Origin: Acanthosoma haemorrhoidale
Taxonomy: Eukaryota; Arthropoda; Insecta; Hemiptera; Acanthosomatidae
Reading direction: 5' to 3'
Length of the DNA stretch: 64,000 bases
Assembly: GCA_930367205.1 (NCBI GenBank)
Contig: OV884009.1
Span: 100,771,189-100,835,188, forward strand
How positions within the stretch are numbered: the stretch's first letter is position 1; every line of letters starts with the position of its first letter. The notes beneath the pieces were generated by a model. The model had not been told where the DNA came from. It made no database searches and saw only the letters and a list, made by a program, of their open reading frames with translations. Shown here piece after piece: positions 33,318 to 45,070 of this stretch. A program made the translations under genes and the position numbers.

Positions 33318-33370
33318 ATATATATAAATATATATGGGATATATCTGTATATGTGTATATGTAAATGTAA
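33318..33370. repeat. TA/TG-rich low-complexity tract
   Basis: Imperfect (TA)n with TG interruptions (atatatataaatatatatggg...tatatgtgtatatg). Confidence 0.7.
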
Positions 33371-33689
33371 TCTTTAATCGGTTATACACAGGAACTATAT
33401 AAAACAAATTCAATAATTCTCGGTATGAAATTAACCTTGGACTTATAGGTTAGTTGATAAGACTTAGATAGTGGAACAAGGAGCTCGTAGCTGGAACAGT
33501 GTCTATAGGAACAGTAAAGTCAGTTCTTTTAGTGTTTGTCTTCTTTTTATTTATTTTTTTTCATTAGCCAGAACAGGTTATGGATCCTGTATGTCGGTGA
33601 AGATTAAAAATAAGATTTGACAGAAAAGAAGCACTAAGTAAATGAAGATTTGGTAGAGTAAATCAGTTCTCTTAGGTATGTTTACTAAT

Positions 33690-34171
33690 TTCACTACGAA
33701 ATCAAAATCTGTCACCATTCCTCAGATTCCTCTGTTAGAAAGGAAGAACAAATGAGAGAATTTGAAATTTAAAATCAGAATGGGATTAAAACTGATACCC
33801 AGAGCAATGGAGATAATAGATGGGACTTATAAATGTCACTCAGTTCCTAATCAAGCTGATGACCAAGCTAAGAAAGCTTTTGATAAAGAACTAGCCACAT
33901 TTATTGCAATCGAAAACTAGGTATTCTGGTAGGTCTAATAACATGACAGAGGGGATGTTTGAAAAGGTGAGGTACCATAAGTGTGCTAGAGACACGTGGT
34001 TGGGTCTATGCCAACTTTTCGATATATTTTCAGAGGACAGAATTATATATTTGTGTAATAAATTTAAAAAATAATAAAAGAAAGTAAGTGGGTTACAGAT
34101 GATGACATTGTTAGATTTATTACTAGAATTTATAATGCATGAAACCATTTAAGGGGTTTGTTTACCTGGGG
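33690..34171 (+). pseudogene. Decayed Ty1/copia retrotransposon, gag part
   Basis: The + strand reads LKLIPRAMEIIDGTYKCHS and DDQAKKAFDKELATF before stops intervene. This matches the start of copia Gag proteins, which open with a block around IWKFxMxxxL followed by DGxxxCP. The element is interrupted at 34172 by the I/LOA insertion and continues at 37485. Confidence 0.65.
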
Positions 34172-34183
34172 AACCTGGGCGAT
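34172..34183. repeat. Target-site duplication, left, of I/LOA copy 2
   Basis: aacctgggcgat, exact match to 37473-37484, next to the TTA-repeat end of the element. Confidence 0.93.
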
Positions 34184-37100
34184 TATTATTATTATTTGTT
34201 CCGGCATTTGTGCACCGCGGCCTCAGTGAGACCTATTGTGCGCCGTCCATGTCCCTGTCCTATATATGTGACAGGCCTACGGCCTTTGCAAATCTGAGGA
34301 TACTGAGTGGATCCATCAGTTCACATAGTTTGGGGTCTACAATGCGATCACTACCAAAGTGAAGGTATCGCCTTCTAGCTAGGTTATCACAGTCACATAT
34401 TATGTGACGTGCCGTTTCTCCCTATTTCTTGCAGAATCTGCAGATTGGTGATCCCACTATCCCCAAATTAAAGAGGTGTTTGTTTAACCGACAGTGACCT
34501 GTATAGAGTCCTGTCACACTTTTGAGTGTCCACCTGTCCATTGATAGAAGTACTGAGCTTCTTTTCTTACAGGGTCCATCAAGAAACAGTTTCGAGTGTT
34601 CCTGTTTCTTAGTTTCTCTCCAAGAGAGTCTTGCCCTGTCCTCTAAAGCTAATTTTATACGCCTTTTAGCGTAGCTGAGGCTGATACCACATATGGGTTC
34701 AGGTGCAAGAGGTGTCTGTTCTGAGCCCACCCTTGCAAGGCCATCTGCCTTTTCATTGCCTGTGATGCCTGTGTGTCCTGGCACCCAGTCGATTCTAACC
34801 TTATTGGCTAGCGAGAGTGTGTTTAGGTTGTTTTTACACTCCTCAACCAAATAAGATCTGGTCGTATAGCTTCTCAGGGCGCCAATGGCTGCCTGGCTAT
34901 CCGTGAAAATTGTGATCAGTCTGTTTCTTACACCCTCCCCAATTAAGGTTTGGGTACAGACATTGATCGCCATCACTTCGGCCTGAAAGACCGAGGTGTG
35001 TCTACCTAAAGGAATAGAAATCCCAGATTCTGGTTTATCTTTCCTCCATATGCCGGCCCCTGATCCGTTTTCTGTTAGTGAGCCGTCTGTATAGCAATTA
35101 ATCCCATTACACAGTTTATGTGGTTTGGTCTTTGTGTTTACCGCACAGTATAAGACGTCTGTGTGTTTCTTAACTTGTAGGTCAGAGTGCATTGCCAGCA
35201 CCTCGTCCTCATCAATTCTTCTGAACAAGTTCCCATGCCCCATGTGGGTCATGACTTTGGATCTTGTTCCTGATTTCGCAAGTCTGTAAGCCACGTTCAA
35301 GGCTTGCGCTTCTACTTCCATGTGCAGTGGATTCAAGTTCAATAAGACTTCCATTGCAGCAGTAGGAGTTGTACTCATGGCACCAGTAATCATGAGACAT
35401 GAAAGCCTCTGTAATTTGCCAAGCAAAGTTCTATTTTTACTAATGCTACCTCTGTGCCACCACACCATAGAGGCATAGAGCACCATTGGTCTCACTGCTG
35501 CGGTATATAGCCAGAATAACATTCTGGGTTGTAGTCCCCAGGTCCTACCCACAGCCCTTTTACATGCATAGAGGCATCGTAGTGCCTTCATAGTAGTATT
35601 CCTGATGTGTTTAGACCAGTCCAATTTACTATCCAGAGTAACCCCTAGATGCTTTACCTCACTACAAATGCTTACCTGTGTCCCCCCTATATAGGGTGGT
35701 CTAACTATAGCATTTCTTTTGTTAGTGAAGATACAGAGATTTATCTTCTGGGGATTGATTCCTAAACCATTCTCTTCACACCAATCCCTCAAAAGATCCA
35801 TCGATGCGGAAAGCAACTCAGAAATGGTTTCTGAGAACTTGCCCCCTATGAGCACAGCAATGTCATCAGCATATCCCTGTGCGTAGAACCCTGCAGAGTT
35901 TAGGTTTGTTAACAATGAGTCAACGACCAAACACCACAGTAATGGAGATAACACCCCTCCCTGTGGACATCCTCCCACTGGCTTCATCCACAGTTTGGTT
36001 TGTCCCAATTGTGATTGTAAAATCCTATTCTCTAGCATGGTGTTTATCCAGCTAGAGGCTAAGGAACTAATCCCCTTTCTTTCTAAGGCCGATGCCATAG
36101 TGTTATAGGGTGTGCGATCAAAGGCACCTTCTATATCAACAAAGATGCCTACCATTATTTCTTTATGAACTAGGGATCTCTCAATCCTGGAAACCAGGTG
36201 GTGGAGAGCAATTTCACAGGATTTTCCTGCCTGGTATGCGAATTGAGCGCTATGGAGCGGTCGTTCTACCAGTATTCCATCCCTAATATGTCTGTCTATG
36301 ACCTTTTCCAAGGTCTTCATTAAAAATGAAGTCAGACATATTGGTCTGTAAGACTTGGGTTCGTCATAGGACTCTTTCCCAGGTTTTGGTATGTAACACA
36401 CTTTTGCCATCCTCCAGCTTACTGGAATATAGCTCAGTGCCAAGCTTCCCCTTAACAAGGTAAGTATAAGGGGCCTAATTACTGGTAGGCCTTTTTGTAG
36501 CAAGGCTGGGAATATCCCATCAATACCAGGTGATTTGAAGGGAGCAAAAGAATTAATTGCCCACTCCACTCTTGCAGAATTGATAATTTTATTTGCTTCT
36601 GCCCAGTTGCCCTTGCAACTAGTGTGTTCACAGTTGGTAGGGTCATTATTAATCGTATCCATCAGTCCGCAGCCAGGAAAATGCGCGCGCGCCAGGGCAC
36701 CGAGGGTTCCCTCCTCAGAATCCGTATAGCCCCCTCCCACCCTGACGGAGCCCAATACTCCCCTGTCAGACTGCTTGGATAAGATCCTATTTACTCTAAA
36801 CATGGAAGTTGTATCGTTTATTTCGCTACAAAATTTCTTCCACGCCCTTCTTTTAGCCTTTCTGACTTCTTTGTTATAATCAGTGAGTGCACGTTTATAA
36901 GTGTCCCATCTGCCTGATCTTTTGGCCGCGTTAAAGAGTTTACGTGTAAGAGCTCTTAACTTGCCAAGTTCATTGTTCCACCAGGGACAGTTCCTGTTGG
37001 ATCTAACATTACATACAGTGTTATTACCAGTGTATGACTTAATTATTGCCTCAGTCAATGTTAAGTTTAAATGTTCCAAATGCCAGTTGCTACTCACCAC

Positions 37101-37472
37101 TCTAGGACAGCATTTGACCTCCTCCTCAAGCTGTGTATAGTAGGTTTCCCAGTTTGTAAGTTTGGGATTCCTATACACGGCTTCGGACGTGATGTTACCA
37201 CTTAGATCAAATCTAATGTATCTATGATCTGAGCATGACTCTTCTTCAGAGACATGCCAGCCTTTAACCCTTAGGCTTATAGTGCGTGTGCTAAGGGTTA
37301 TGTCAATGACCTCAGATCTAATTCTATTGTTAAAAGTGGCAATATTGCCTCTGTTTAGAATGTCTAGGTCATTACTAGTTATGTACTCTACTAAACACTC
37401 ACCTCTCTGGTTGTTGTTCTTGCTCCCCCAGAGCTGATGGTGAGCGTTCGCGTCAAGCGCTGCTATAAGCTA
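34184..37472 (-). mobile_element. I/LOA-like non-LTR retrotransposon, copy 2, 5'-truncated
   Basis: A 3289-bp insertion flanked by exact 12-bp duplications. It ends in the same TTA repeats as copy 1 and is truncated inside the endonuclease region. It preserves the empty site for the Ty3/gypsy insertion seen in copy 1. By eye the two copies differ at roughly 1-2% of positions, so they share a recent source. Confidence 0.93.
34422..37472 (-). pseudogene. I/LOA ORF2 fragment, long open frame with late nonsense codon
   Basis: The frame appears open from the truncation point (SLDANAHHQLWGS region) to a TAG at 34422-34424; an ATG-like start is at 37178. It retains the end of the endonuclease, complete RT (GCPQGGVLSPLLW, YADDIAVLIGG) and RNase H (INCYTDGSL, WVPGHTGITGNEKAD). 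The stop replaces a Glu codon of copy 1 (GAG to TAG) just after CRFCKK, removing the rest of the terminal Cys/His motif. The remaining tail to 34190 is otherwise conserved. Lacking the 5' part, it cannot be autonomous. Confidence 0.9.
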
Positions 37473-37484
37473 AACCTGGGCGAT
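37473..37484. repeat. Target-site duplication, right, of I/LOA copy 2
   Basis: Exact repeat of 34172-34183. Confidence 0.93.
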
Positions 37485-38024
37485 AGTTGTTCGAAAGAGG
37501 TTTTGGTTGCTAAGGGGACCAAATCTCAATTTAATAAGCCTGTTTGGAATATAAAAACAATTATTTTCATAAATCCTCATTGCCATAATAGTCACACATT
37601 TCAGAAGTGACAAACCACCTAAACCTGCTAAAGATAAATTTTCTGAAAATAATTCAATCGAAGGGGCAACTCTTTTAATGGTTATCTCAGAAGTCATTGC
37701 GTCTGAGACTAATAGTGAGTCTTGGTTTGTCGACAATGAAGCAATACATCATATATGTGGTAGAAGGGAATGGTTAAGAAGTTTTGAATCATTCAAGGGT
37801 GGCCATGTGTGGTTATTACCGCTGATCTACTCGTAGTTTGAGTGAAGCTGCTGCTAACAGTTATTGGAAATTATTTGAGCTCACTAATGTCTAGCTGGAT
37901 CCTCGTGTTTCAATCAATCTTTTTTTTTGTTTTTATCGGCTCAAAATCTTAGGCCATATACTAAATTTGAATTACTACAGTTAGCTGTAAATTATTTGAA
38001 GGTATAGAAACTCTTAATCCTTGC
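37485..38024 (+). pseudogene. Decayed Ty1/copia, protease part
   Basis: Continuation of the element at 33690. It reads KPPKPAKDKFSENNSIEGAT and then SWFVDNEAIHHICGRREWLR. In copia proteins this is the protease start WxxDSGAxxHM; here DSGA has become DNEA, so the Ser and Gly of the active-site loop are lost. Stops follow. Confidence 0.6.
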
Positions 38025-38322
38025 AATGGTCAGTTTCTCCTATCATGTCCTGAGCGTCTGTGGCTCTCGCGCTGTTGGCCATCCTCCACTGGCTCGTATT
38101 CGGTGATACGGCTGACGGAGGAGCGTGGGGGGACTTCCCAAGACTCCCCTTCTTCTTTCGCATGCAAGAGAGGTGACAACCATGTGGATTTGAGAGGTAT
38201 CTGGGCTGTTTGTAAATACGGTATGAATGAGTGAGTGAAAATTGTAAATATGGTATGAATGAGAACATTTATCACAATTACTTATTGGAAGGCAAATTGT
38301 AATTTTATCACAATAAAGTTTT
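38025..38322 (+). mobile_element. Jockey-like retrotransposon, 3'-UTR-only copy 2
   Basis: It matches 60996-61280 (caatggtcagtttctcc, gtcctgagcgtctgtggctc, atggtatgaatgag, ending cacaataaag) but has no coding sequence. It is an extreme 5' truncation of the same family as 30369-31463, inserted into the copia relic. Duplications were not resolved. Confidence 0.85.
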
Positions 38323-38660
38323 TAATCTGTTTAAGAAACTCTTGTGTCAGGGAGTCAGTAAGTTTGTGGTAATCTGTACAATCTAGCCATTAGGGTAATA
38401 CTCACAACGCAGAGATGTAAGTCGGAAAATAACAATTTATCTACTCTACCAAAGACCATAATTTACTGCAACTTTACCAAGAAAGGACGGCTCATCAAAA
38501 AAACGTCATGTGAATAACTTTTGATGGTGAACTCTGTGAGGGTTCCATAAAGGGAAAGGAAATCTCATAGACTGAAGTTAGGACGTCGGGAAAGAGTTGA
38601 GAAGATTGGTCAGATTATAAACACTGATGTATGTGGTCCATTTGTCCCTTCGGTTACGTG
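38323..38660 (+). pseudogene. Decayed Ty1/copia, integrase start
   Basis: It reads QIINTDVCGPFVPSVT near 38615-38660, matching the copia integrase start (xxDVCGPM). Before it are broken pieces of the pre-integrase zinc-finger region. It belongs with the pieces at 33690 and 37485 and is cut short here; no RT follows. Confidence 0.6.
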
Positions 38661-39924
38661 CTGGCCTACTCTAACATCTGAAGTAAAGTAAAATTAATAT
38701 AGGAATAAAAGACAGAGGTTGTAAAAGTGGGGCAAATGCCGATTGGAAGTTGGTGTACAATAAACCCTTTTTGTAAGAATACCCAGCTTCAAAAGGTTGC
38801 ATCTGTCTCCCTATGAATCCTGACAGTTTTGAGGACAGTTTATGACCCATTCTTTTCTTCTTGCAAAGGGAGTGCCGTAAAGGATATGGGGCTCAGCAGT
38901 CAAGGTGGTCCTTAGATATTGGTTCGAGTCTTGTACTGACTTATATGCAACTGGGTGTGAAAGAATAATCTTATAACACAGAACAACAGGTGTGTTGGTG
39001 CCGGAGTATTTGGAGCTGATTTCATATGGATTCGATACCCTGAATTCAAATATGGCACTAGTTTTTGCCTAGAAGCTCAAATTCCTAAGATACAACATTT
39101 TAGTGAAATACACGTTACAGTTATTTTAAGTTAAATCCATCCACACGGAAAATAAATAGATAAAAAATACGCAAGGAAATCAACGAGGACAAACCTACAA
39201 CAGGTATAAGTGTACAAGCGAATGTAAGTAAATTAAAGATATATGTTTAACATTCAACAATTCACAACACATTATTAGATAACTGTGAGATCTGGTGAGC
39301 ACGGCAAAGACTAATTTGAACTGTAGAAACAAAAATGAAAAAAATACTATTACCTTGTGTAAATACTGACTGCAAACGTATATGTGACAGAAAGGACACC
39401 AGGGTTAGGATAAGTTGGAGTAGACAAGTTGCTACTTCACGAGTCTTCCTAAATAAGTCTCCATAAACAATTACTTTTCCTTTCCACGCTACACGCTCAA
39501 CCGAAATCAGCGATCATGACAACGTATTTGGAGTGCCTCGACATCGAAGTATGAAAAAAGCAACCGGTCAAACGCCAAAAAATGAGACGACTCTTTGGTC
39601 TAGTCACAGACTGACAGAACGCCTTGACCATATGATATACACATAATAAATAACATAGTAAATAAATCCACAACGACCTTGACTGTGTGAAGGTCTCAAT
39701 TTAACTCCTATTGAGGACCTACCTATTGAGCTCAGCATCCTACTAAGAACGGCAGCAGACAACCTGTTACCACCATAAATAGGGAAAAGTGTCGGACCTA
39801 CTGTCGCACTTAGAAACTCCCGAAGGGTCATGGAGAAATAAATTATAATTTTATTAACAATTACACGCTAAAAACATAAAAATATTTAACAGCAAACTGC
39901 AGTTAATATTCAATAATTGAGTTC
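38661..39924. other. Spacer, no gene assigned
   Basis: A possible very old tRNA-derived segment lies at about 38885-38945 (box-B-like ggttcgagtc). A 75-codon minus-strand frame at 39604-39831 has no recognisable motif. The rest is non-coding. Confidence 0.4.
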
Positions 39925-40012
39925 ATGAAGGCAGGGAGGGAGGCAAGCATGCGAGCAGAGAGGCAGGGAGGAGGGGAGGCCGGCATGCAGGGCCAGCAGA
40001 CAGGGAGAGAGT
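39925..40012. repeat. Purine-rich (GGGAGGCA)n-like low-complexity tract
   Basis: Repeated ggcaggga/ggagg motifs with interspersed gcatgc, strongly G/A-biased on the + strand in an otherwise AT-rich region. Confidence 0.75.
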
Positions 40013-40315
40013 CGGGTTAGTTGGAAAAATTACTAAGTAATTGATTATGGTAAGTTGTAATTTATTATAGGGCTGATTTATTTGTGAATACATGGTAAAT
40101 CAACTTTTGAAAAGACTCGCGGATGGTTGACTACAAAATTGTTTATTCTTTCCTAGTTCTTGAGACAATTAGATGTACTAACTGACACCTCATTCTTATT
40201 GATAGTTAGTCTATCGAACTTTTGTTCCCAATAAGGGCAGACTATATTTAACTAGTTTCTTCCTATAATAGGTTTATTAACAGATTGTTTTGCCACCAAT
40301 AAGGGCAAAAAACTT
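40013..40315. other. Spacer
   Basis: No coding signal seen; the gypsy-like gag-protease fragment begins just after. Confidence 0.4.
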
Positions 40316-41411
40316 TTATTTCGTCAATCCTAATTTCAGCCAGAAAATATCCACAAATAGGCAACCGTTTGCAGTGAATAATTTTCCAGTAAACTCTAAC
40401 AAGACTACCCCTGAAAAACATTTTACAAACACCTCTTGATCTATTAAGGTTGTAGAAGACCCAGTGTCAACCATAAACTTCACATTGTGACGATTTACAT
40501 CAATTTGAACATACAGCATCTCATTATTAACTAAATTTTTAAACTCCACTTGCTTGTTTAACAGAGGACATACTGAATTTATTATCGATACCTGAGCTTT
40601 TCTTGAGAAACAACACGCACTTGTGTGCCCCATTTTCCACACCTAAAACACTTCCACCTTAAAGCTGGACACGACTCTAGATGGTGCTTGACCATACACT
40701 GTACACATATTTTCTTGTTGTTCTGCGGGTTCCCTCCGTTGTAAACCAATGCAGAATGCTGGCGTTGACTTGGTGGGGACTTTTTTTGACGACTAGAATT
40801 ATTGACTGGGTGACTTGTTGTTCGCTGATAGTCGTTATGGGACCTAATCTGAGACACCGTACTACTATTTTCTTCATTGGCCATGACCTGTTGTGACCTC
40901 TCGATAGTAGATACTCCTGCACTATCTTTACTGTGTCTTCCCATGACTGACCATCCGGCTGAGGCAACAATTTACATAACAGTTGTTGATTCTGCATCCC
41001 CGATATAAGTCTATCTCTTAAGGTTTGGCATAAACATTGCCCAAAATTACACTGAGATGCCAACTGACGAAGAGTATTTATATATTCAGACAAGGTTTCA
41101 CTCCCGCTTTGTTGTCTTAAATCAAACGCATACCTGTTGGCAATCTGACAATTTCTGGTGTACAATATTCTTTCAAACAAGTTTCACATTCCAAAAAAAG
41201 TGACCTCAGTTGTCGTTTTTGGAGATATCCCATTATTTTTAATTTTGAAGACTTCTGCCGGTAATACTACACATAATAAACTTACTTGTTGATTGGCGTC
41301 CACCTTAGCCAATGTCAAAAACATTTTTAGTCTTTGTAAATATGAATCTACATCTTCTACATTTAAATCGAAGGATGTGCATTGTAGGTTTAAATTTTGA
41401 ACCGATGACAT
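40316..41411 (-). pseudogene. Ty3/gypsy gag-protease fragment
   Basis: Three minus-strand frames join into a gag-like region starting MSSVQNLNLQCTSFDLNVED (41411), continuing with RILYTRNCQIANRY and SGSETLSEYINTLRQLASQC. Cys/His knuckles (CVQCMVKHHLESC and CFRCGKWG) and a protease with VKFMVDTGSSTTLID follow, catalytic Asp intact. The frame changes near 41180 and 40600-40680, and the sequence stops at 40316 before any RT. It is either truncated or part of a deleted element. Its 5' LTR should lie above 41411 but was not delimited. Confidence 0.75.
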
Positions 41412-42340
41412 TGTGGGTGGTTAACTTGTATTAGAACACATTTGTTTTAAAATACACTAACCTTCCAGTGGCACCTCGTAGAACTATACGAGGCGTGGCT
41501 TGGTTTTCCTCCGCACATGATTCTAAAACTTTCAGCAGGAACACTTTTTAATTTTCGCCAACATTCAAGAAAGTCCGACATTAACTAATAACTATTATTT
41601 TTCACTATTAGTAATAACTTTTATTACCCAACACAGGATAAAACGAAAAATGACTTTTTTTTTTCATCATCGCAAACGTTATATTAGGAAGAGAGGTGGT
41701 AAAGATAGCAAATGAATTGCATTCAACAAGATTGTCACACTGTAATGAACGTTAGGGTACAATATGGATATTTACAGATACAAATAATACACATAGGAGA
41801 GCCATGGCATGGACAGCCATATCCACAACCCAACTAGGCCAAAGTAGTCCCCCAGGGCCAGGGCCCATGCCTTACTCCTACCCTAAATTATGCAATATAC
41901 AAGAGAAACTTAAATCTACTTAAAATATTTACAAAAATGAATATCTTATGCTCTAACTAATTTTAATTGAAACTAATTTATCCTATATTTACAATACTTG
42001 TTATTACGTGTATCTTATTATACTCCATCTTCTTGCATCGGTGTGCCCTTGAGGAGTGGTCTCTCCGAGATCAACGCTACTCATCTTGTATCACCTACTT
42101 GTACCACTGCCGCTGTACCTTTGGATTACCATTTCTCCATTCGATCGAAAATTAGTAATTTAGAAATGTAACGGCCTGGGGACTTTGCCAAGCTCAAGGA
42201 GCACAGCTAAGCTCAAGTATGCAATTTAAGGTAAAGTAAATGAAACAGAAACTTTTTTGGGTACCCACAGATGCCATTCTGTTACCTCTGTTTCAAAAGG
42301 ATGCCCGCAAGATCCTATCTTAACATTCGCACAACGACCA
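41412..42340. other. Spacer, possible 5' UTR/LTR of the gypsy fragment
   Basis: No gene. A perfect 7-bp inverted repeat with 6-base loop (cctcgta/tacgagg) sits at 41474-41493. The following few hundred bases may be leader or LTR, but no second copy exists in the window to prove it. Confidence 0.4.
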
Positions 42341-42344
42341 TAGC

Positions 42345-42600
42345 TTTCTGTACAACAAATCTCCGAATCCCTTTATTGTTACCATAGACCAGACCAAACA
42401 CGACAATACCAAAACAGAGGAGGCAAGACCAAATCAGAGCAGATCAAACCAGTCCAACCAGACCTGTCTGTACAACAAATCTCCTAATTGAATCCCTTTT
42501 AATTGCTGCCAGCCCAGAGGCGACCAAACCAGAGAAGACAAGACAGAATAAGATTAGTGATCTGAATAACAAATCTCCTGATTGAAATTGTTTATTGCTG
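42345..42600. repeat. Imperfect tandem repeat, about 95-120-bp unit
   Basis: The sequence ctgtacaacaaatctcc recurs at about 42348, 42468 and (diverged) 42562, each followed by gaatccctttaattg-like sequence and a stretch rich in agacca/accagacc. Confidence 0.6.
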
Positions 42601-43013
42601 TGAGGATGAAAATCAAGTTCTGAGCTAACAAATACTCCTGCGTGCCATGTGATGAAAATAATGCCACTGAGATGAGCTGATGCCATCCTTCAATCGCATC
42701 AAAACTAGATCTCTTTATCCTATATATTTACGGATCCTTCTCATATGGATCCAAAAGCTGACAGAGAGAGCCTAGCAAAGACAAAAATTCTTTATATTGA
42801 TTATATCAATCAGAATTCAAAATATATTTGTAGTGTAATATACACACACACACAAACCCCGCTTCACAGTATCATACAAAGCGGTATGTGTAGAGGCAAG
42901 GATGTCACCAATAGAATAGGGCTGATCGCTCAAGAGAGTCGATCGCATTCCCAGGGCCGTAGAAAAAGTGGAGACAGTTGACGATGGCAACGACCTAGGG
43001 GATAGGGGATCGA
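42601..43013. other. Spacer
   Basis: No gene recognised. A short (AC)n run is at about 42843-42854. A GC-richer segment begins near 42890 and may be the upstream part of the retrotransposon tail that follows. Confidence 0.35.
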
Positions 43014-43500
43014 ATGGGAGGTGGACCCACAGGCTGGTTCCCCATATCCAACCCTGAATGGACGGGGAACACAGGGAAGTTAATTACTACTACATCCAGT
43101 TACTTAAGGGACAATACAGCAGAATCCCCAGCGTTTGCAGCTATAGAAGAGAGCGTGAAACGTGTTTTTCTACGACAGGTCTGCGGATCAGAACTGACCG
43201 GCGATAATATTGTTTGCCTGATGCAATTCTCCCAGGCGTGCCAACGTCTAGCAGTACATCAAGCAACTGAGGAACGATAAGATGGAAAGGTAAGGCAGGA
43301 GGTAGCCTAATACAATGAGGTGTCACACAGCCACTCCCCTTCATGATGTAATACCTAACGGTTGGCCCCTGAAGGGCGGGAAACAGGTGTAGGGAGGTGG
43401 TTTTAGTGGGTGAAAATACCACACACAGATAGGTACGTGCCTGCTCACGTTCTTTTAAAGATTTCCACCTACCCTCGTAAAAAAAAAAAAAAAAAAAAAT
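43014..43500 (+). mobile_element. 3' end of a non-LTR retrotransposon with poly(A) tail
   Basis: An 88-codon open frame (43014-43280) with ELTGDNIVCLMQFSQACQRL resembles the last residues of R1-type ORF2 proteins. It is followed by about 190 bp of UTR-like sequence and a 23-base A run at 43477-43499. Position and poly(A) tail support a retroposed 3' end; the clade assignment is weak. It could also be a processed retrocopy. Confidence 0.45.
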
Positions 43501-43529
43501 GGAACTTTTTTACTTTTGCCTTTAAACTT

Positions 43530-44717
43530 TCGGAAGGTTTGTATGGTACAAAAGCAAGAAATTAACAGCAATAGACGAAATGGAGAATCTGATTAAACTG
43601 CCAAGTATGGAGAATAGATGAGACGTTAAGTTCTTAAACCTGTTTTCTAAAGCAAAATGTGCTCCAAATCATACTCTAGAAAAGCGCATTGATTACTTTT
43701 TATTCATCAAGAACCCAATAATACCTCAAGAAGTTATAGGCACAGCAGCTTTTATTCGCGTGGGATAGTGATAGAAAGTGTTTACATCCCACAACGTGTT
43801 AGAAGATTTTCGGAAAACATAGATCTAGAAGTGAACATCTGCGACTTAGAAGGAATAGCCAGCCAACTGGACAACATGGTAATTCGAAATCTTAACCATT
43901 TTACGGAGTTTTCCAGGACAGGAAGTTGTGAACGGTAATTAAACATGCTCTACGAGACCTGCTGAAGGAGCGTCTGAACGGGAGGTAGGCGAATATCATA
44001 ATAAGTGTGAGTTTTAAACAACCAATAAAAAAGTGTTATTAATTTTATCAACAAGTCTGATGAAAGATTGATGAAAGTAGTGAGATTTAACACTTTAAGG
44101 CTAGAACTCAAACATTTGTCTGAAGGCATCACAGTGGACAACACTTTTGATATTTGCATGCAATTTTTCACTTGCAAATTCGATTATAAAGATGACATGG
44201 CCATTCACCTATCTACATTGGAAAATATATAGTACAATTTAAATCTGGAGATGGCTGAGGGAGATCAAGTTAAGCCCCAACTTGAGATACTTTTAAAATG
44301 TAACATTATAGGCACAATACCTTCTGACTATTTCTCTTTTAAAGATAGCTAGCGATTAATGGCTAAGTTTGACAGAACTATTGAAAGCTTGGATAGTCAG
44401 TTGTGTTCTCATGAGAGATCATTAAAACATATCAACAATAATGAATCAGTTAGCGAGCTAGAGGCATTCCCAGTTACTAAATTTAAAAGGAGTAGATCAG
44501 AATTAATTTGTCATTATTGTAAAAATGAGAATCATACTATCCAAAATTGCATATAGTGAAGGAAAATGGCTGGCCTCCTAAACCAACAAAAGGTGAGAAC
44601 ACTATTAGCAATATGGTATTATTTGCTGCTAACAGTAAAATATTTTCTTCTGAATGTGACATGGTTCACTGATATGTGGACAATGGTGTAATGAACCATG
44701 TCTACAATAATAAATAT
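43530..44717 (+). pseudogene. Second decayed Ty1/copia element, gag and protease start
   Basis: An open piece at 44359-44556 ends in a zinc knuckle (CHYCKNENHTIQNC), the copia Gag/protease border. It is followed by YVDNGVMNHVYNNK, corresponding to the protease motif WxxDSGAxNHV with DSG changed to DNG. Upstream sequence (QLEILLKCNIIGTIPSDY) resembles copia Gag. The element is split at 44718 by a younger LTR element and resumes at 48939. Confidence 0.7.
44714..44717. repeat. Target-site duplication ATAT (left)
   Basis: atat directly before the 5' LTR is repeated at 48935-48938. Confidence 0.8.
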
Positions 44718-44862
44718 TGTCACCTAAGTCAGGCAAAGATACCCCTTCACCCCCCACTTTTGATCACCATAGAGAAGAGTGGGAGTAGCCCCCTGGTGGG
44801 GGGAGATGGTAACAGAGTGGGAGTTAGTAGAGTTGTAAGTAAAAAAGAAGAGAGACGTGACA
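44718..44862 (+). repeat. 5' LTR of gag/coiled-coil LTR element
   Basis: 145 bp, starting TGTCAC and ending GTGACA, a perfect 6-bp terminal inverted repeat. One difference (caaaga versus caaagg) from the 3' LTR. Confidence 0.93.
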
Positions 44863-45070
44863 TTTTGGTGGAGGCGCCGGGCAAATCGAAAAGTTTCGTA
44901 ACATTTCGGGAAAAATGAGTTCCGCGGGTACGGGACGAGTTCGGAAAAACTATGCCGCAAACGCGTAAAGGTGCAAGTGCCGTGAAGGGTTCGGGGGGAA
45001 AAGGAAACGAAAAAGAAGAAAAACAGTAGAAAAATCGAGCACAAGAAAAAGGTCATCCACGCTAAGAGAG

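Noticed and set aside
38885..38945. tRNA-like segment with ggttcgagtc
   Set aside because: Only one box is convincing and no tRNA fold or repeat body was seen, so it was not listed as a feature.
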